The notes below the pieces were generated by a model. That model saw only the letters and a list, made by a program, of their open reading frames with translations, was not told the DNA's origin and ran no database searches. Positions 30,682 through 37,768 of a stretch of 41,392 bases of DNA are shown here, in pieces (the first letter of the stretch is position 1; every line of letters begins with the position of its first letter). The stretch is from assembly GCF_000701705.1 (NCBI RefSeq), contig NZ_JNJP01000034.1:1-41392 (forward strand), read 5' to 3'. The translations under genes were made by a program, and so were the position numbers. This DNA is from Bilophila wadsworthia ATCC 49260 (GTDB taxonomy: Bacteria > Desulfobacterota > Desulfovibrionia > Desulfovibrionales > Desulfovibrionaceae).

Positions 30682-30707
30682 CAAAAAAGCCCCTCACGAG
30701 GAGGGGC
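30682..30707 (-). terminator. Terminator of the leftward repressor transcript
   Basis: On the minus strand GCCCCTC-CTCGT-GAGGGGC is followed by TTTTTT. It ends transcription coming from the repressor and the 135-aa gene before the early-left promoter. Confidence 0.75.
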
Positions 30708-30721
30708 GGGGAGGAAAGGAG

Positions 30722-31018
30722 ATGGGCAAAAAAGAAAATCCTGAATTGACGCTAGAAAAAATATGCCGCGCTACAGAAGACGGTTACAGCCTATTTGGTA
30801 TTCATGCTAAAGGGGGGAAGCTCACAGAAGATGAAAAAAAGAAATTTAAAAATATCGTTAATATTGGAATCGAAAAGATAGAACGCGATAGAGTGTTAAA
30901 TACAATACAATCAAAAGCTAGTTTTTATCAATACTTATTTAAACGAGAGCTATTTTTTATTAAAATAATTTTGATTATTATTGGTTTGATAAATATTTAT
31001 TTAATATGTAAAATATAG
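30722..31018 (+). CDS. AT-rich phage-borne protein with C-terminal membrane helix, 98 aa
   Basis: ATG at 30722 with GGAGG seven bases upstream, just after the terminator stem. The N-terminal ~70 residues are charged and helical (EDEKKKFKNIVNIGIEKIER) and the C-terminus is one hydrophobic helix (FIKIILIIIGLINIYLICKI). Base composition is far more AT-rich than the phage structural genes. It lies inside the immunity region and is convergent with, and overlaps by 22 bases, the 135-aa gene. The tail-anchored form and the location fit a superinfection-exclusion or accessory (moron) protein, but that is inference. Confidence 0.55.
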   Translation: MGKKENPELTLEKICRATEDGYSLFGIHAKGGKLTEDEKKKFKNIVNIGIEKIERDRVLNTIQSKASFYQYLFKRELFFIKIILIIIGLINIYLICKI

Positions 31019-31404
31019 ATGGGATTTCCCTCTCTCATATTGGTAGGTTTTGCTTCAAAAGAAACTTCTTTGTTTGTACCTTTGAAGAAGAGGACAATAT
31101 CCTTTTTTTCTTTTTCATTTATATCGAGTGGTAATGATTGAGGAGCGGATGTTTTAATGAAATGATCGTCATAGTCACGATCTAGATCAATAAATGGAAG
31201 CATTTCATACCAAGTTATATCTAGATTAGTTTTGACTTCTTTTATACAAATAGGATAGGCATTGTTATTATAAATATCGATATAGAAACAGGAGGTTCCT
31301 TTTTTCGTTATTTCATGTTTTGTAATATCAATGAAAACTTTTGGAAACAAGGTTATTGGTGATGCTTTTGCCAGCTCAATGATCCCAGAAACCACATCCA
31401 CCAT
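30997..31404 (-). CDS. AT-rich protein transcribed downstream of the repressor, 135 aa
   Basis: Start 31404 with AAGGAATAGCG upstream. A soluble, beta-rich protein (FIDITKHEITKKGTSCFYID, KEVKTNLDITWYEMLP, KKDIVLFFKGTNKEVSFEAK) with no membrane segment or recognised motif. It follows the repressor gene in the same direction, and their joint transcript would end at the terminator 30682-30707. It should therefore be expressed in the lysogen, as expected of lysogenic-conversion or immunity-linked genes. AT-rich like its convergent neighbour. Confidence 0.6.
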   Translation of the reverse strand: MVDVVSGIIELAKASPITLFPKVFIDITKHEITKKGTSCFYIDIYNNNAYPICIKEVKTNLDITWYEMLPFIDLDRDYDDHFIKTSAPQSLPLDINEKEKKDIVLFFKGTNKEVSFEAKPTNMREGNPIYILHIK

Positions 31405-31514
31405 CGCTATTCCTTTTCCCCGCTCCGGCGGGGATTTTCATTTGTACTCAACATAGATGATCACGCACCCGGAAGGTAGCCGTTCGCGCCTTATCTCGCG
31501 GAGATAGGGGCATT

Positions 31515-31898
31515 CTATGCGCTCTTTTCCTTGGGTTCTTCATTCAGAGTAGGTTGAGCTGGGCGTATAATTTCTTTTAGAATTTCGACCTGAGCCTTTA
31601 AAGCATCCCGCTCTTTTTCGGTAGAATGTAGGTCTTTCAACAGTGCTTCAATTTTTTCTTCGAGTTGTCGTACTTCATCTCTTTTTTGATTTTCACCGGG
31701 AAAGACAATTTCTACTGAAAAGAATTCAAAAATTTTTGCGAGTGCATCAAAGCGAGGGGCGCGGCCTTCCTCGGCAAACCAACGAGTAATCGTAGACGGG
31801 TTGGTTTCCAATTTTTCTGCAACACTTCGGATACTTCCATTTTTTTGGATAATTTCCTTAGTGCGGCGCATGGTCGATTCAAACAATGATTCTTTCAT
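31515..31898 (-). CDS. Phage repressor-like protein (HTH + coiled coil), 127 aa
   Basis: Residues 10-55 form an HTH of the XRE/lambda type (GSIRSVAEKLETNPSTITRW), followed by residues 60-115 predicted as a coiled coil (RQLEEKIEALLKDLHSTEKE). No LexA-like peptidase domain is present, so RecA-induced self-cleavage is not expected; dimerisation would come from the coiled coil and induction by another route. It is divergent from the Cro-like gene across a 100-base promoter region with an operator (31976-31990). ATGGAATAACC before the ATG is a weak ribosome site. Confidence 0.8.
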   Translation of the reverse strand: MKESLFESTMRRTKEIIQKNGSIRSVAEKLETNPSTITRWFAEEGRAPRFDALAKIFEFFSVEIVFPGENQKRDEVRQLEEKIEALLKDLHSTEKERDALKAQVEILKEIIRPAQPTLNEEPKEKSA

Positions 31899-31962
31899 GG
31901 TTATTCCATATCATATGGCTACAGTCGTATCTATTTCCTTGTGGAATCGTGGAAAAAATGAA

Positions 31963-31991
31963 TTGACCATTTTGATTACTTTTGTAATTAT
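31963..31991 (+). promoter_or_regulatory. Rightward early promoter with operator; message may be leaderless
   Basis: TTGACC (31963-31968), 17-base spacer, AATTAT (31986-31991), with TTACTTTTGTAATTA (31976-31990) across spacer and -10. The expected start point (about 31998) coincides with the ATG at 31999, and no ribosome-binding sequence precedes that ATG, so the Cro-side mRNA is probably leaderless. Confidence 0.65.
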
Positions 31992-31998
31992 CAAATTC

Positions 31999-32256
31999 AT
32001 GAAAGCACAAATTGTTTCTGAACTCACGGAATTCATTCGGCTTACAGGATGCTCCGTCCGTAGGCTTTGTCTTGAGGCGGGGGTTTCTCCTGCTACGGTG
32101 TCTCATGTGCTTACTGGGCGGAGGCAAGATATGCACTCGAGTAATGCTGATGCCCTTCGCGCCGCGATGCTCCGGCTCTCCCAACAGCCGTCTGCGGAGG
32201 GCAAAGATGCCTCAACCGCATCAACCGAGGCGCGACCATGTCCGGCCTCGGCCTGA
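31999..32256 (+). CDS. Cro-like HTH protein, 85 aa
   Basis: Begins MKAQIVSELTEFIRLTGCSV, with HTH SVRRLCLEAGVSPATVSHVL followed by TGRRQDMHSSNADALRAAML, a lambda-type DNA-binding domain. The ATG has no Shine-Dalgarno and sits at the predicted transcription start. The end overlaps the methyltransferase start by 19 bases. Opposed to the repressor gene, it is the natural candidate for the lytic switch protein acting on the shared operators. Confidence 0.75.
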   Translation: MKAQIVSELTEFIRLTGCSVRRLCLEAGVSPATVSHVLTGRRQDMHSSNADALRAAMLRLSQQPSAEGKDASTASTEARPCPASA

Positions 32257-33899
32257 TCATCGACCTCTTCGCGGGTGGCGGCGGGGCCAGTACAGGCCTG
32301 ACATGGGCACTGGGGCATTCGCCTGATATTGCGATCAACCACGACGCGGAGGCGTTGGCCATGCACGCCGCGAACCATCCCGGCACGCTGCACCTGTGCG
32401 CCAACGTGCTGGCGGTCAATCCCTTGTACGCGACGGGCGGCCAGCCTGTCGACGTGCTGCACGCCTCGCCGGACTGCACGCATTTCTCGAAAGCCAAGGG
32501 CGGGAAACCACGTTCGCAGCACATACGGGATCTGGCGTGGGTCGTCGTGCGGTGGGCGGAAGAGGTGCGCCCGAGGCTGATCACGTTGGAGAACGTGGAA
32601 GAGTTCCAGACGTGGGGGCCGCTTGATGCCCACTGCCAGCCGATCAAGGCACAGGCCGGGGCGACGTTCCGGGCGTGGGTTCGGCGGCTGCGGCGGCTCG
32701 GCTACCGCGTTGACTGGCGGGAACTCCGGGCTTGCGACTATGGCGCGCCGACGACGCGGAAACGGCTTTTCGTGGTGGCGCGGCGTGACGGCCGCCCGGT
32801 GGTCTGGCCTGAACCGACGCACGGCCCCAAAGACTCGCCAGGCGTCCTCTCCGGAAAACTCAAGCCGTATCGGACGGCTGCGGAATGCGTGGACTGGACT
32901 GCCCCGGCGCGGTCGATTTTCGTCCGAAGCAAACCGTTGGCCGAAGCCACGCAACGGCGCATCGCCGAAGGCATCCGACGGTATGTGCTCGGAGCGGGGG
33001 AACCGTTCATCGTCAGCGCGAACCACACGACGCGGGATGGGACATACCGTTGTTTCAGGGGGCAGACGATTGATGCCCCGCTTGGAACCGTCACACAGTC
33101 GCCGGGGTTCGCAGTTGCAACACCCGTGTTGATGACGAACACCACGGGGCACGCTCCAAGCGGTTTGGGCGTCCCGGTGCCTACCGTGGCCACCGGGAAC
33201 CATCACTTTCTAACGGCCCCGATACTGTCCCGGCAGTTCGGCAACTCCGTAGGGCAGACGGTAGAAGCGCCGCATCCTACGATCACGCAATCCAATCATG
33301 ACATGCTGGTGACGGCCAGCATGGTCAAGATGCGCGGCGCCAATATCGGCGCTCCGGTTGACGAGCCGCTGAGGACGGTATCAGCGCAGGGCCAGCACCA
33401 TGCGCTCACCACGGCCACGCTGATCAAATACTACGGGACAGGCGGCGGGAGTGACGCCGGCGCGCCGCTGCACACGGTCACGGCCAAGGATCGCATGGGC
33501 CTTGTGTGCGCCGAACTGGATGCGGACGGCGCACGGTACGCCCAGACGCTGGACTGGCTGCGGCGGTGGGGCGTCATCGGGCCGGACGCCGAGGCCGAGA
33601 TCGTAATCCGGGGCGTCGTCTACCGGATCGTCGACATCGCCATGAGGATGCTGGCCCCCCGCGAACTGTACCGGGCGCAGGGCTTCCCCGACACATACGT
33701 CATCGCGCCGGAGTGCGGCGGGAAGCCGATCAGCAAAACGGCGCAGGTGAGGATGTGCGGGAACAGCGTTCCGCCGCAGTTCGTCGCCGCGCTGGTTACG
33801 GCCAACGGGCCGGGAACATGGGCGCAAGAGGCGAAGCCCCATTTGCCGTTGCTGGCGTATCTGCCGCCGCGCCGGGCGGGAATGGAGGCGAGGGTATGA
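32238..33899 (+). CDS. C5-cytosine DNA methyltransferase with repeat-containing insert, 553 aa
   Basis: Motif I IDLFAGGGGAS (8-18), motif IV SPDC with catalytic Cys80 (DCTHFS in place of the usual PCQ-x-FS), motif VI ENV (118-120), motif VIII TRKRLFVVA, motif IX APRELYRAQGFP (473-484) and motif X GNSVPPQ (509-515). Between VIII and IX lies about 290 residues. Within it, residues 275-420 hold four to five imperfect copies of a unit of about 35 residues with core P-x(2)-TVT and a following hydrophobic strand (APLGTVTQ, PVPTVATG, APHPTITQ, EPLRTVSA, APLHTVTA). The target site is unknown. It lies in the early region and has no restriction partner, so protection of phage DNA from host restriction is the likely role. 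Confidence 0.9.
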   Translation: MSGLGLIIDLFAGGGGASTGLTWALGHSPDIAINHDAEALAMHAANHPGTLHLCANVLAVNPLYATGGQPVDVLHASPDCTHFSKAKGGKPRSQHIRDLAWVVVRWAEEVRPRLITLENVEEFQTWGPLDAHCQPIKAQAGATFRAWVRRLRRLGYRVDWRELRACDYGAPTTRKRLFVVARRDGRPVVWPEPTHGPKDSPGVLSGKLKPYRTAAECVDWTAPARSIFVRSKPLAEATQRRIAEGIRRYVLGAGEPFIVSANHTTRDGTYRCFRGQTIDAPLGTVTQSPGFAVATPVLMTNTTGHAPSGLGVPVPTVATGNHHFLTAPILSRQFGNSVGQTVEAPHPTITQSNHDMLVTASMVKMRGANIGAPVDEPLRTVSAQGQHHALTTATLIKYYGTGGGSDAGAPLHTVTAKDRMGLVCAELDADGARYAQTLDWLRRWGVIGPDAEAEIVIRGVVYRIVDIAMRMLAPRELYRAQGFPDTYVIAPECGGKPISKTAQVRMCGNSVPPQFVAALVTANGPGTWAQEAKPHLPLLAYLPPRRAGMEARV

Positions 33900-34246
33900 T
33901 CTGCAAAATACAGGACGTGCGCGAGTTCAGGCCGTTATCGCTTCCCGCGCCGTCTGGCTGGAAACGGTTGGGAGTCCTTGCCGGTGTGATGGCCTATGCA
34001 CACATCACAACCAGCATGAGGGTAACCGTTTCGTTGGACACGTTCGAGGGTGGGGAGCGGTTTCTTCACGTCGCGGTGAGCCGCAGGGGACGCCTTCCAT
34101 CATGGGACGACCTGAAGCGGGTGAAGACGGCTTTCATGGGGCGGGATGTGGACGCCTTTCACATCATCCCCCGTGCCGACGATCACATCAACATGCACGA
34201 ATACACGATGCACCTGTGGACACCGTGGGAGGGGAATTATGCCTGA
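33896..34246 (+). CDS. Phage protein of the DUF7694 type, 116 aa
   Basis: Starts with an ATGA overlap with the methyltransferase stop. The segments VAVSRRGRLPSWDDLKRVKT and FHIIPRADDHINMHEYTMHL, with W at the end, match a small domain seen in many Proteobacteria phages (family name from memory). No catalytic function is known. The neighbouring gene overlaps it by 8 bases. Confidence 0.65.
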   Translation: MICKIQDVREFRPLSLPAPSGWKRLGVLAGVMAYAHITTSMRVTVSLDTFEGGERFLHVAVSRRGRLPSWDDLKRVKTAFMGRDVDAFHIIPRADDHINMHEYTMHLWTPWEGNYA

Positions 34247-34451
34247 ATCGCCGAGTATGGAGAGGGAAGAGTGGAGCCATTTGCCGATTATCGACGGCAA
34301 GGTGGGCGAGGGCGTGAAGTTTGAGCGCATCCGGCGGATCACCGGGTATCTGGTTGGGACTGTGGAGCGGTTCAACAATGCGAAACGGGCAGAGGTGCGG
34401 GACAGGGTGAAGCACATGAGCATGACGCCCGCGGCTGTTCCGGCGGAATGA
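34239..34451 (+). CDS. Small phage protein resembling the C-terminal tail of NrdD, 70 aa
   Basis: GGGAGGGG precedes the ATG. The segment RIRRITGYLVGTVERFNNAK-RAEVRDR resembles the C-terminal end of anaerobic ribonucleotide reductase (R-x-TGYL-x(4)-R-x-N-x-AK), but without its cysteines or the glycyl-radical site. It cannot be a reductase by itself. It could interact with the host enzyme or be a domain reused for something else. Confidence 0.6.
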   Translation: MPESPSMEREEWSHLPIIDGKVGEGVKFERIRRITGYLVGTVERFNNAKRAEVRDRVKHMSMTPAAVPAE

Positions 34452-34456
34452 AAAGA

Positions 34457-34481
34457 CCTCGCCGTGGATCAGACGGCGAGG
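34457..34481. repeat. Inverted repeat after the NrdD-tail-like gene
   Basis: CCTCGCCGT (34457-34465) pairs with ACGGCGAGG (34473-34481). A TCTTTT tract follows on the minus strand only, so rightward termination is doubtful. It may serve as an mRNA processing stem between early transcripts. Confidence 0.5.
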
Positions 34482-34571
34482 CCATGAAATACGGGATGCA
34501 GTGCATCCCAATCGCGTAGGAGTTCAGTATGCTGATTCTGCAGCAGAGAGTCAAGGGAAAGGCGGTGTAAG

Positions 34572-35828
34572 ATGTATCGCGGCTTTATCAAGTGTTGGCG
34601 ATGTGCCGAGGATAGCCGGGCGTGGAGCCGGGGGGCCTTGCATCGCGGGGTCATGTTGACCATTTTGCTCAAAGTGGCATGGAAGGATTGCTACTATCGC
34701 GGCGACGAGCTGAAGGCCGGGCAGTTCGCCTTTTCCGGTGCGTATCTGGCCGAGGAATGCCAGCTCAGTCGAACGACGCTTTTGTCTATCCTTGATGATC
34801 TGGAGCAGGATGGATTCTTGACCCGGCGCAGTGTTGGGAACAGGTACACGCTGATCACGGTGACGAACTGGGCGCGGTATCAGTCATTGGATGCCTCCGG
34901 TTGTAAAGCTGGTTGTTCATCTGCTGAACAACCGTCTGAACAACCAGCTTTACAACCGCCCGACACGATCAAAGAATATAAGAAGGCAAGAAAAGAACTC
35001 TCTTCCGCATCGGACGATGCGGCTGTGAGTGAGGGCGCTTTCCCCGATGCGATGGGAGAGGGGGAAGCCGTACCTTTGCCCGGCACATCGGGAGGGGGAA
35101 GGGAGGCCGTACCGGAACCGGAAGGCAAGCCTTCGGCGGTTCAGGGCGTTGCCCCTGTCCCGCGTCGCCCGTCGCGGAGCGGCGTTGACGGCGGACAGGC
35201 TTTTTACGTCTCGGCAAAAGGGCGTCGGCTTTCCGGGCAGGCTCTTGCCGACTTCGAGGCGTTCTGGGATGCCTACGGCTACCGGCGCGGGAAGGCGGAA
35301 GCGGCGGATATGTGGCTTGCGGCTACGCGCAAGGCCCCTGAGTTGGTGCCCGTCATCATCCGCGCCGCCAGTGCTGCGGCTGCGGAGCATGAAGAATTGG
35401 CCGCAAGGGTGAAAGGCAGGATACGCATGTACGCCGAGAACTGGTTACAAGGGCGGCGGTGGGAGGATTTTGAGGCTGGTGGGGCTTCTTCCCTGCCGCC
35501 TGCGGACGGCGAGGATAGAGCCCGTACTGATGCCGGGAGGTGCGCTACCGTCCGACATGAGGGGCAGGGCGCAAAGGTGAGAGTGCCCGCCGCGCCGCCC
35601 ATACCGGAAGGGAGGCCTCTACCCCCGCCCGGAACGCCGGAACGGGCAAGGCTTGAAGCCATGCCGCCCACGCGCCGGACTTCCCGCATGACCGCCGAGG
35701 AGGATTCCCGGTGGCGGGATGGTTTGAAAGGGCTTTTCCAAATCCGGCGTTCGCGGGGCCTGCCCGTCCCGCAGTTCTTGCTGGATATGGCCGAGAGCAT
35801 GGAAGGCGCGGTATGTGTTCCGGCATGA
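34572..35828 (+). CDS. Phage replication initiator-like protein (winged helix), 418 aa
   Basis: N-terminal domain residues 1-115 is a winged helix of the phage-replication type (SRGALHRGVMLTILLKVAWK, AYLAEECQLSRTTLLSILDD, FLTRRSVGNRYTLITVTNWA). A long low-complexity linker (about 120-215) follows. A second conserved domain lies at about 225-300 (FEAFWDAYGYRRGKAEAADM, RVKGRIRMYAENWLQGRRWE), as in phage O-like proteins that recruit host helicase. The protein probably binds the phage origin, which may lie within this gene as in lambda; no clear iterons are seen. GGCGG before the ATG is a modest ribosome site. Confidence 0.75.
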   Translation: MYRGFIKCWRCAEDSRAWSRGALHRGVMLTILLKVAWKDCYYRGDELKAGQFAFSGAYLAEECQLSRTTLLSILDDLEQDGFLTRRSVGNRYTLITVTNWARYQSLDASGCKAGCSSAEQPSEQPALQPPDTIKEYKKARKELSSASDDAAVSEGAFPDAMGEGEAVPLPGTSGGGREAVPEPEGKPSAVQGVAPVPRRPSRSGVDGGQAFYVSAKGRRLSGQALADFEAFWDAYGYRRGKAEAADMWLAATRKAPELVPVIIRAASAAAAEHEELAARVKGRIRMYAENWLQGRRWEDFEAGGASSLPPADGEDRARTDAGRCATVRHEGQGAKVRVPAAPPIPEGRPLPPPGTPERARLEAMPPTRRTSRMTAEEDSRWRDGLKGLFQIRRSRGLPVPQFLLDMAESMEGAVCVPA

Positions 35829-35919
35829 TGGATTTTGAGAAGCCAGTCGCGTATGGTGGCGCTGTCGCTGCAATTTGATGCGCCAGTGGCGGCGCGTCGG
35901 CGGGGAAGAGGAGGCAAGG

Positions 35920-36048
35920 ATGATTTTCGGGATAGTCTTTTTGTGCGGGGCTGCCGTGGGCGTGGCGGCGTACAGGTGGGGGATGCAGGAAGGCCTCAAG
36001 GTTTATGAGCAGGGGATGAACCGCCAAAAGTACGGGAGCGGCCTGTGA
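35920..36048 (+). CDS. Small phage membrane protein, 42 aa
   Basis: GAGGAGGCAAGG before ATG is a strong ribosome site. It begins with a single membrane helix (MIFGIVFLCGAAVGVAAYRW) and continues with a short amphipathic tail. Its stop overlaps the GTG start of the next gene (GTGA). Unknown function. Confidence 0.55.
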   Translation: MIFGIVFLCGAAVGVAAYRWGMQEGLKVYEQGMNRQKYGSGL

Positions 36049-36287
36049 TTCCGGTGTCCGTCAATTATGTCCCCGTGGTGCTGCGGAGCATGTCGGAAAT
36101 CTGCCGGGCGTTCGGCGTCGGTTGTGAGCAGGTGCGGAAATGGGTTGCGGCGGATGCCCCGATAGTCGTTGATCGTGATGAAAAAGGGGAGATCACCCGA
36201 TACAGGGCGGAATTGAACCGGCTTTATCTGTGGCAGGAGGCCAGAAGCAAAGAATCCCCCGGCAGTGCGGGGGATTCCGGTTATTGA
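36045..36287 (+). CDS. Phage DNA-binding-like protein, 80 aa
   Basis: GTG start overlapping the preceding stop. The segment SMSEICRAFGVGCEQVRKWV is a helix-turn-helix followed by a short wing (DAPIVVDRDEKGEITRYRAE), similar to the DNA-binding modules of small terminase or excisionase-like proteins. Role unknown. It ends just before the converging hicB gene. Confidence 0.6.
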   Translation: MIPVSVNYVPVVLRSMSEICRAFGVGCEQVRKWVAADAPIVVDRDEKGEITRYRAELNRLYLWQEARSKESPGSAGDSGY

Positions 36288-36299
36288 TTGCAGGGCGGT

Positions 36300-36740
36300 T
36301 TATGCCTGCATACGGTTGCAATACTCGCGGGTAGCGACGGCGATCAACCCGGAACGGGTAAGCCCAAGCTCTGCGGCCACGCTGTCGATACGCTCGACGA
36401 TGACGGGCTTGAGTGAAATGGATAGTCTGATCGGTGCCGCTTCCTTCTTTTTCACGTCAGCGACTACGAACTGATACAGGGTTCCGTCAGGGATTGCGTA
36501 TCCTTCTTCCTTTGCTTCCTGTTCGTCCTTTCTCCGTGCCCCTTCAAGGCTTGAGGGTTCAGGAAGCGTATCGCCGTCTTCAACCATACTGCCGATGTGA
36601 AGCCCCAAGGCTTCCTGCGCCATGCGGATAGCGTCCTCAAGGGATGCCCCCTGCGATACGCAGCCGGGCAAATCGGCAAAGGTCACATCATAGCGTCCCG
36701 TTCCGTCAGTGTGCGGTGTAAATGTGGCCGGATAATACAT
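36300..36740 (-). CDS. hicB: HicB-type antitoxin, 146 aa
   Basis: AGGAGAAAATAT before ATG. Residues 1-65 are the HicB partial-RNase-H-like domain (YDVTFADLPGCVSQGASLED, AQEALGLHIGSM). The C-terminal ~45 residues are a ribbon-helix-helix or HTH-like DNA-binding segment (IRLSISLKPVIVERIDSVAA). It neutralises HicA and should autoregulate the operon through the dyad at 37020-37049. It is the second gene of the pair, 59 bases after hicA. Confidence 0.9.
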   Translation of the reverse strand: MYYPATFTPHTDGTGRYDVTFADLPGCVSQGASLEDAIRMAQEALGLHIGSMVEDGDTLPEPSSLEGARRKDEQEAKEEGYAIPDGTLYQFVVADVKKKEAAPIRLSISLKPVIVERIDSVAAELGLTRSGLIAVATREYCNRMQA

Positions 36741-36799
36741 ATATTTTCTCCTGTGCGGGTTGAAATTGTGGCGGGAGGGAGGTTTTCCCCCTCCCTCAG

Positions 36800-36988
36800 C
36801 TACCTCAATTTCACCCCACTTTGTTTTTCAATGCTTCTTAACGTCCCGATACTGAAATCTTTTGCCGGATGGACGATTGTGACTTTTCCCGGCTTGGTAG
36901 GGTGTTTCATCTGGTAATGATCTCCTGTCGTTTTCACATGATACCAGCCATCTTCTTCAAGCCGTTTGATGATTTCCCTACTGGTCAT
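36800..36988 (-). CDS. hicA: HicA-type mRNA interferase toxin, 62 aa
   Basis: Whole-length HicA fold: MTSREIIKRLEEDGWYHVKT, then GDHYQMKHPTKPGKVTIVHP with the catalytic His24 in the GDHYQ segment, and LRSIEKQSGVKLR. It cleaves mRNA when not bound by HicB. GGGGGACGGA precedes the ATG. The pair lies leftward inside rightward phage genes, so it is an independent cargo unit. Confidence 0.9.
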   Translation of the reverse strand: MTSREIIKRLEEDGWYHVKTTGDHYQMKHPTKPGKVTIVHPAKDFSIGTLRSIEKQSGVKLR

Positions 36989-37011
36989 TCCGTCCCCCTT
37001 TCGTTAAAGAT

Positions 37012-37049
37012 AAATTATGTAATTTTTATTCTTTTGTCAATAAAAATTA
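37012..37049 (-). promoter_or_regulatory. hicAB promoter with an 11-bp inverted-repeat operator
   Basis: Minus strand TTGACA (37035-37040), 17-base spacer, TAATTT (37012-37017). TAATTTTTATT (37020-37030) is perfectly inverted as AATAAAAATTA (37039-37049) around 8 bases, covering the -35 region. This is a good candidate for HicB autoregulation. Confidence 0.65.
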
Positions 37050-37192
37050 TATAAAAATTATTCATCATGCAAGGGGGGAAATTTCGTCAACCCCCTTTTC
37101 CCCTGCCTCTCCCTGCTTGTGCCTGCTTGTGCCAGCGGCTTCACAAAAGCCCGTGCTACGCTCCTGCCATCTTTCAGTGCGGGAGCGTTTTT

Positions 37193-37768
37193 ATGCCAAA
37201 CCAACAGGAAGTCTTTGAAGCCGCCCATGCCCATGTCGCCAAGTGGGAGGGAGGATACTTTGACCATCCGGATGATCCGGGCGGCGTCACCATGTACGGC
37301 GTCAGCCTCATGTTCCTGAAGGAGCTTGATCTCTGGGAAGGGGACATTGACGGCGACGGGGATATTGATCGGGACGATGTGCTGGCCGTCACCAAGGATA
37401 CGGCCCGCGACATCTTCAAGCGTCACTTCTGGGACAGGCCGCGTGCCGGGGAAATGCCCCCGCTGGTCGCGGTGTGCTTCTATGACTTCGCCGTCAATGC
37501 GGGTGTCCCGCGTGCGGCGAGGATGCTGCAACGGCTCCTGCGCGTTGGGGTGGACGGCATCGTCGGGCGGAACACGCTGACGGCTGCGGCGTCCTGCAAT
37601 CAGCGCGAGCTGGCATCCTTTATGCTCTTGGAGCGTGAGCGGTGGTACCGCGGACTCGTGGCGAAGAAGCCGAAGTCCGCGGCGTTCCTGCGCGGCTGGC
37701 TCAACCGTACTTCTGATTGCCGGGCGCTGGTCGAACGGCTGGCCGCGCGGTGGGGGATTGCGGAATGA
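37193..37768 (+). CDS. GH108-type phage endolysin with an EF-hand-like loop, 191 aa
   Basis: The start at 37193 is chosen where the family homology begins. AKWEGGYFDHPDDPGGVTMY carries the catalytic Glu19 of glycoside hydrolase family 108 lysozymes; a C-terminal peptidoglycan-binding half follows (LLRVGVDGIVGRNTLTAAAS). Residues 51-62 (DIDGDGDIDRDD) match a calcium-binding EF-hand loop, with acidic residues at positions 1, 3, 5, 9 and 12, Gly at 6 and Ile at 8. This insert sits between the catalytic start and the conserved FKRHFWDRP segment. There is no signal peptide, so export depends on the holin. It overlaps the Rz gene by four bases. Confidence 0.88.
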   Translation: MPNQQEVFEAAHAHVAKWEGGYFDHPDDPGGVTMYGVSLMFLKELDLWEGDIDGDGDIDRDDVLAVTKDTARDIFKRHFWDRPRAGEMPPLVAVCFYDFAVNAGVPRAARMLQRLLRVGVDGIVGRNTLTAAASCNQRELASFMLLERERWYRGLVAKKPKSAAFLRGWLNRTSDCRALVERLAARWGIAE

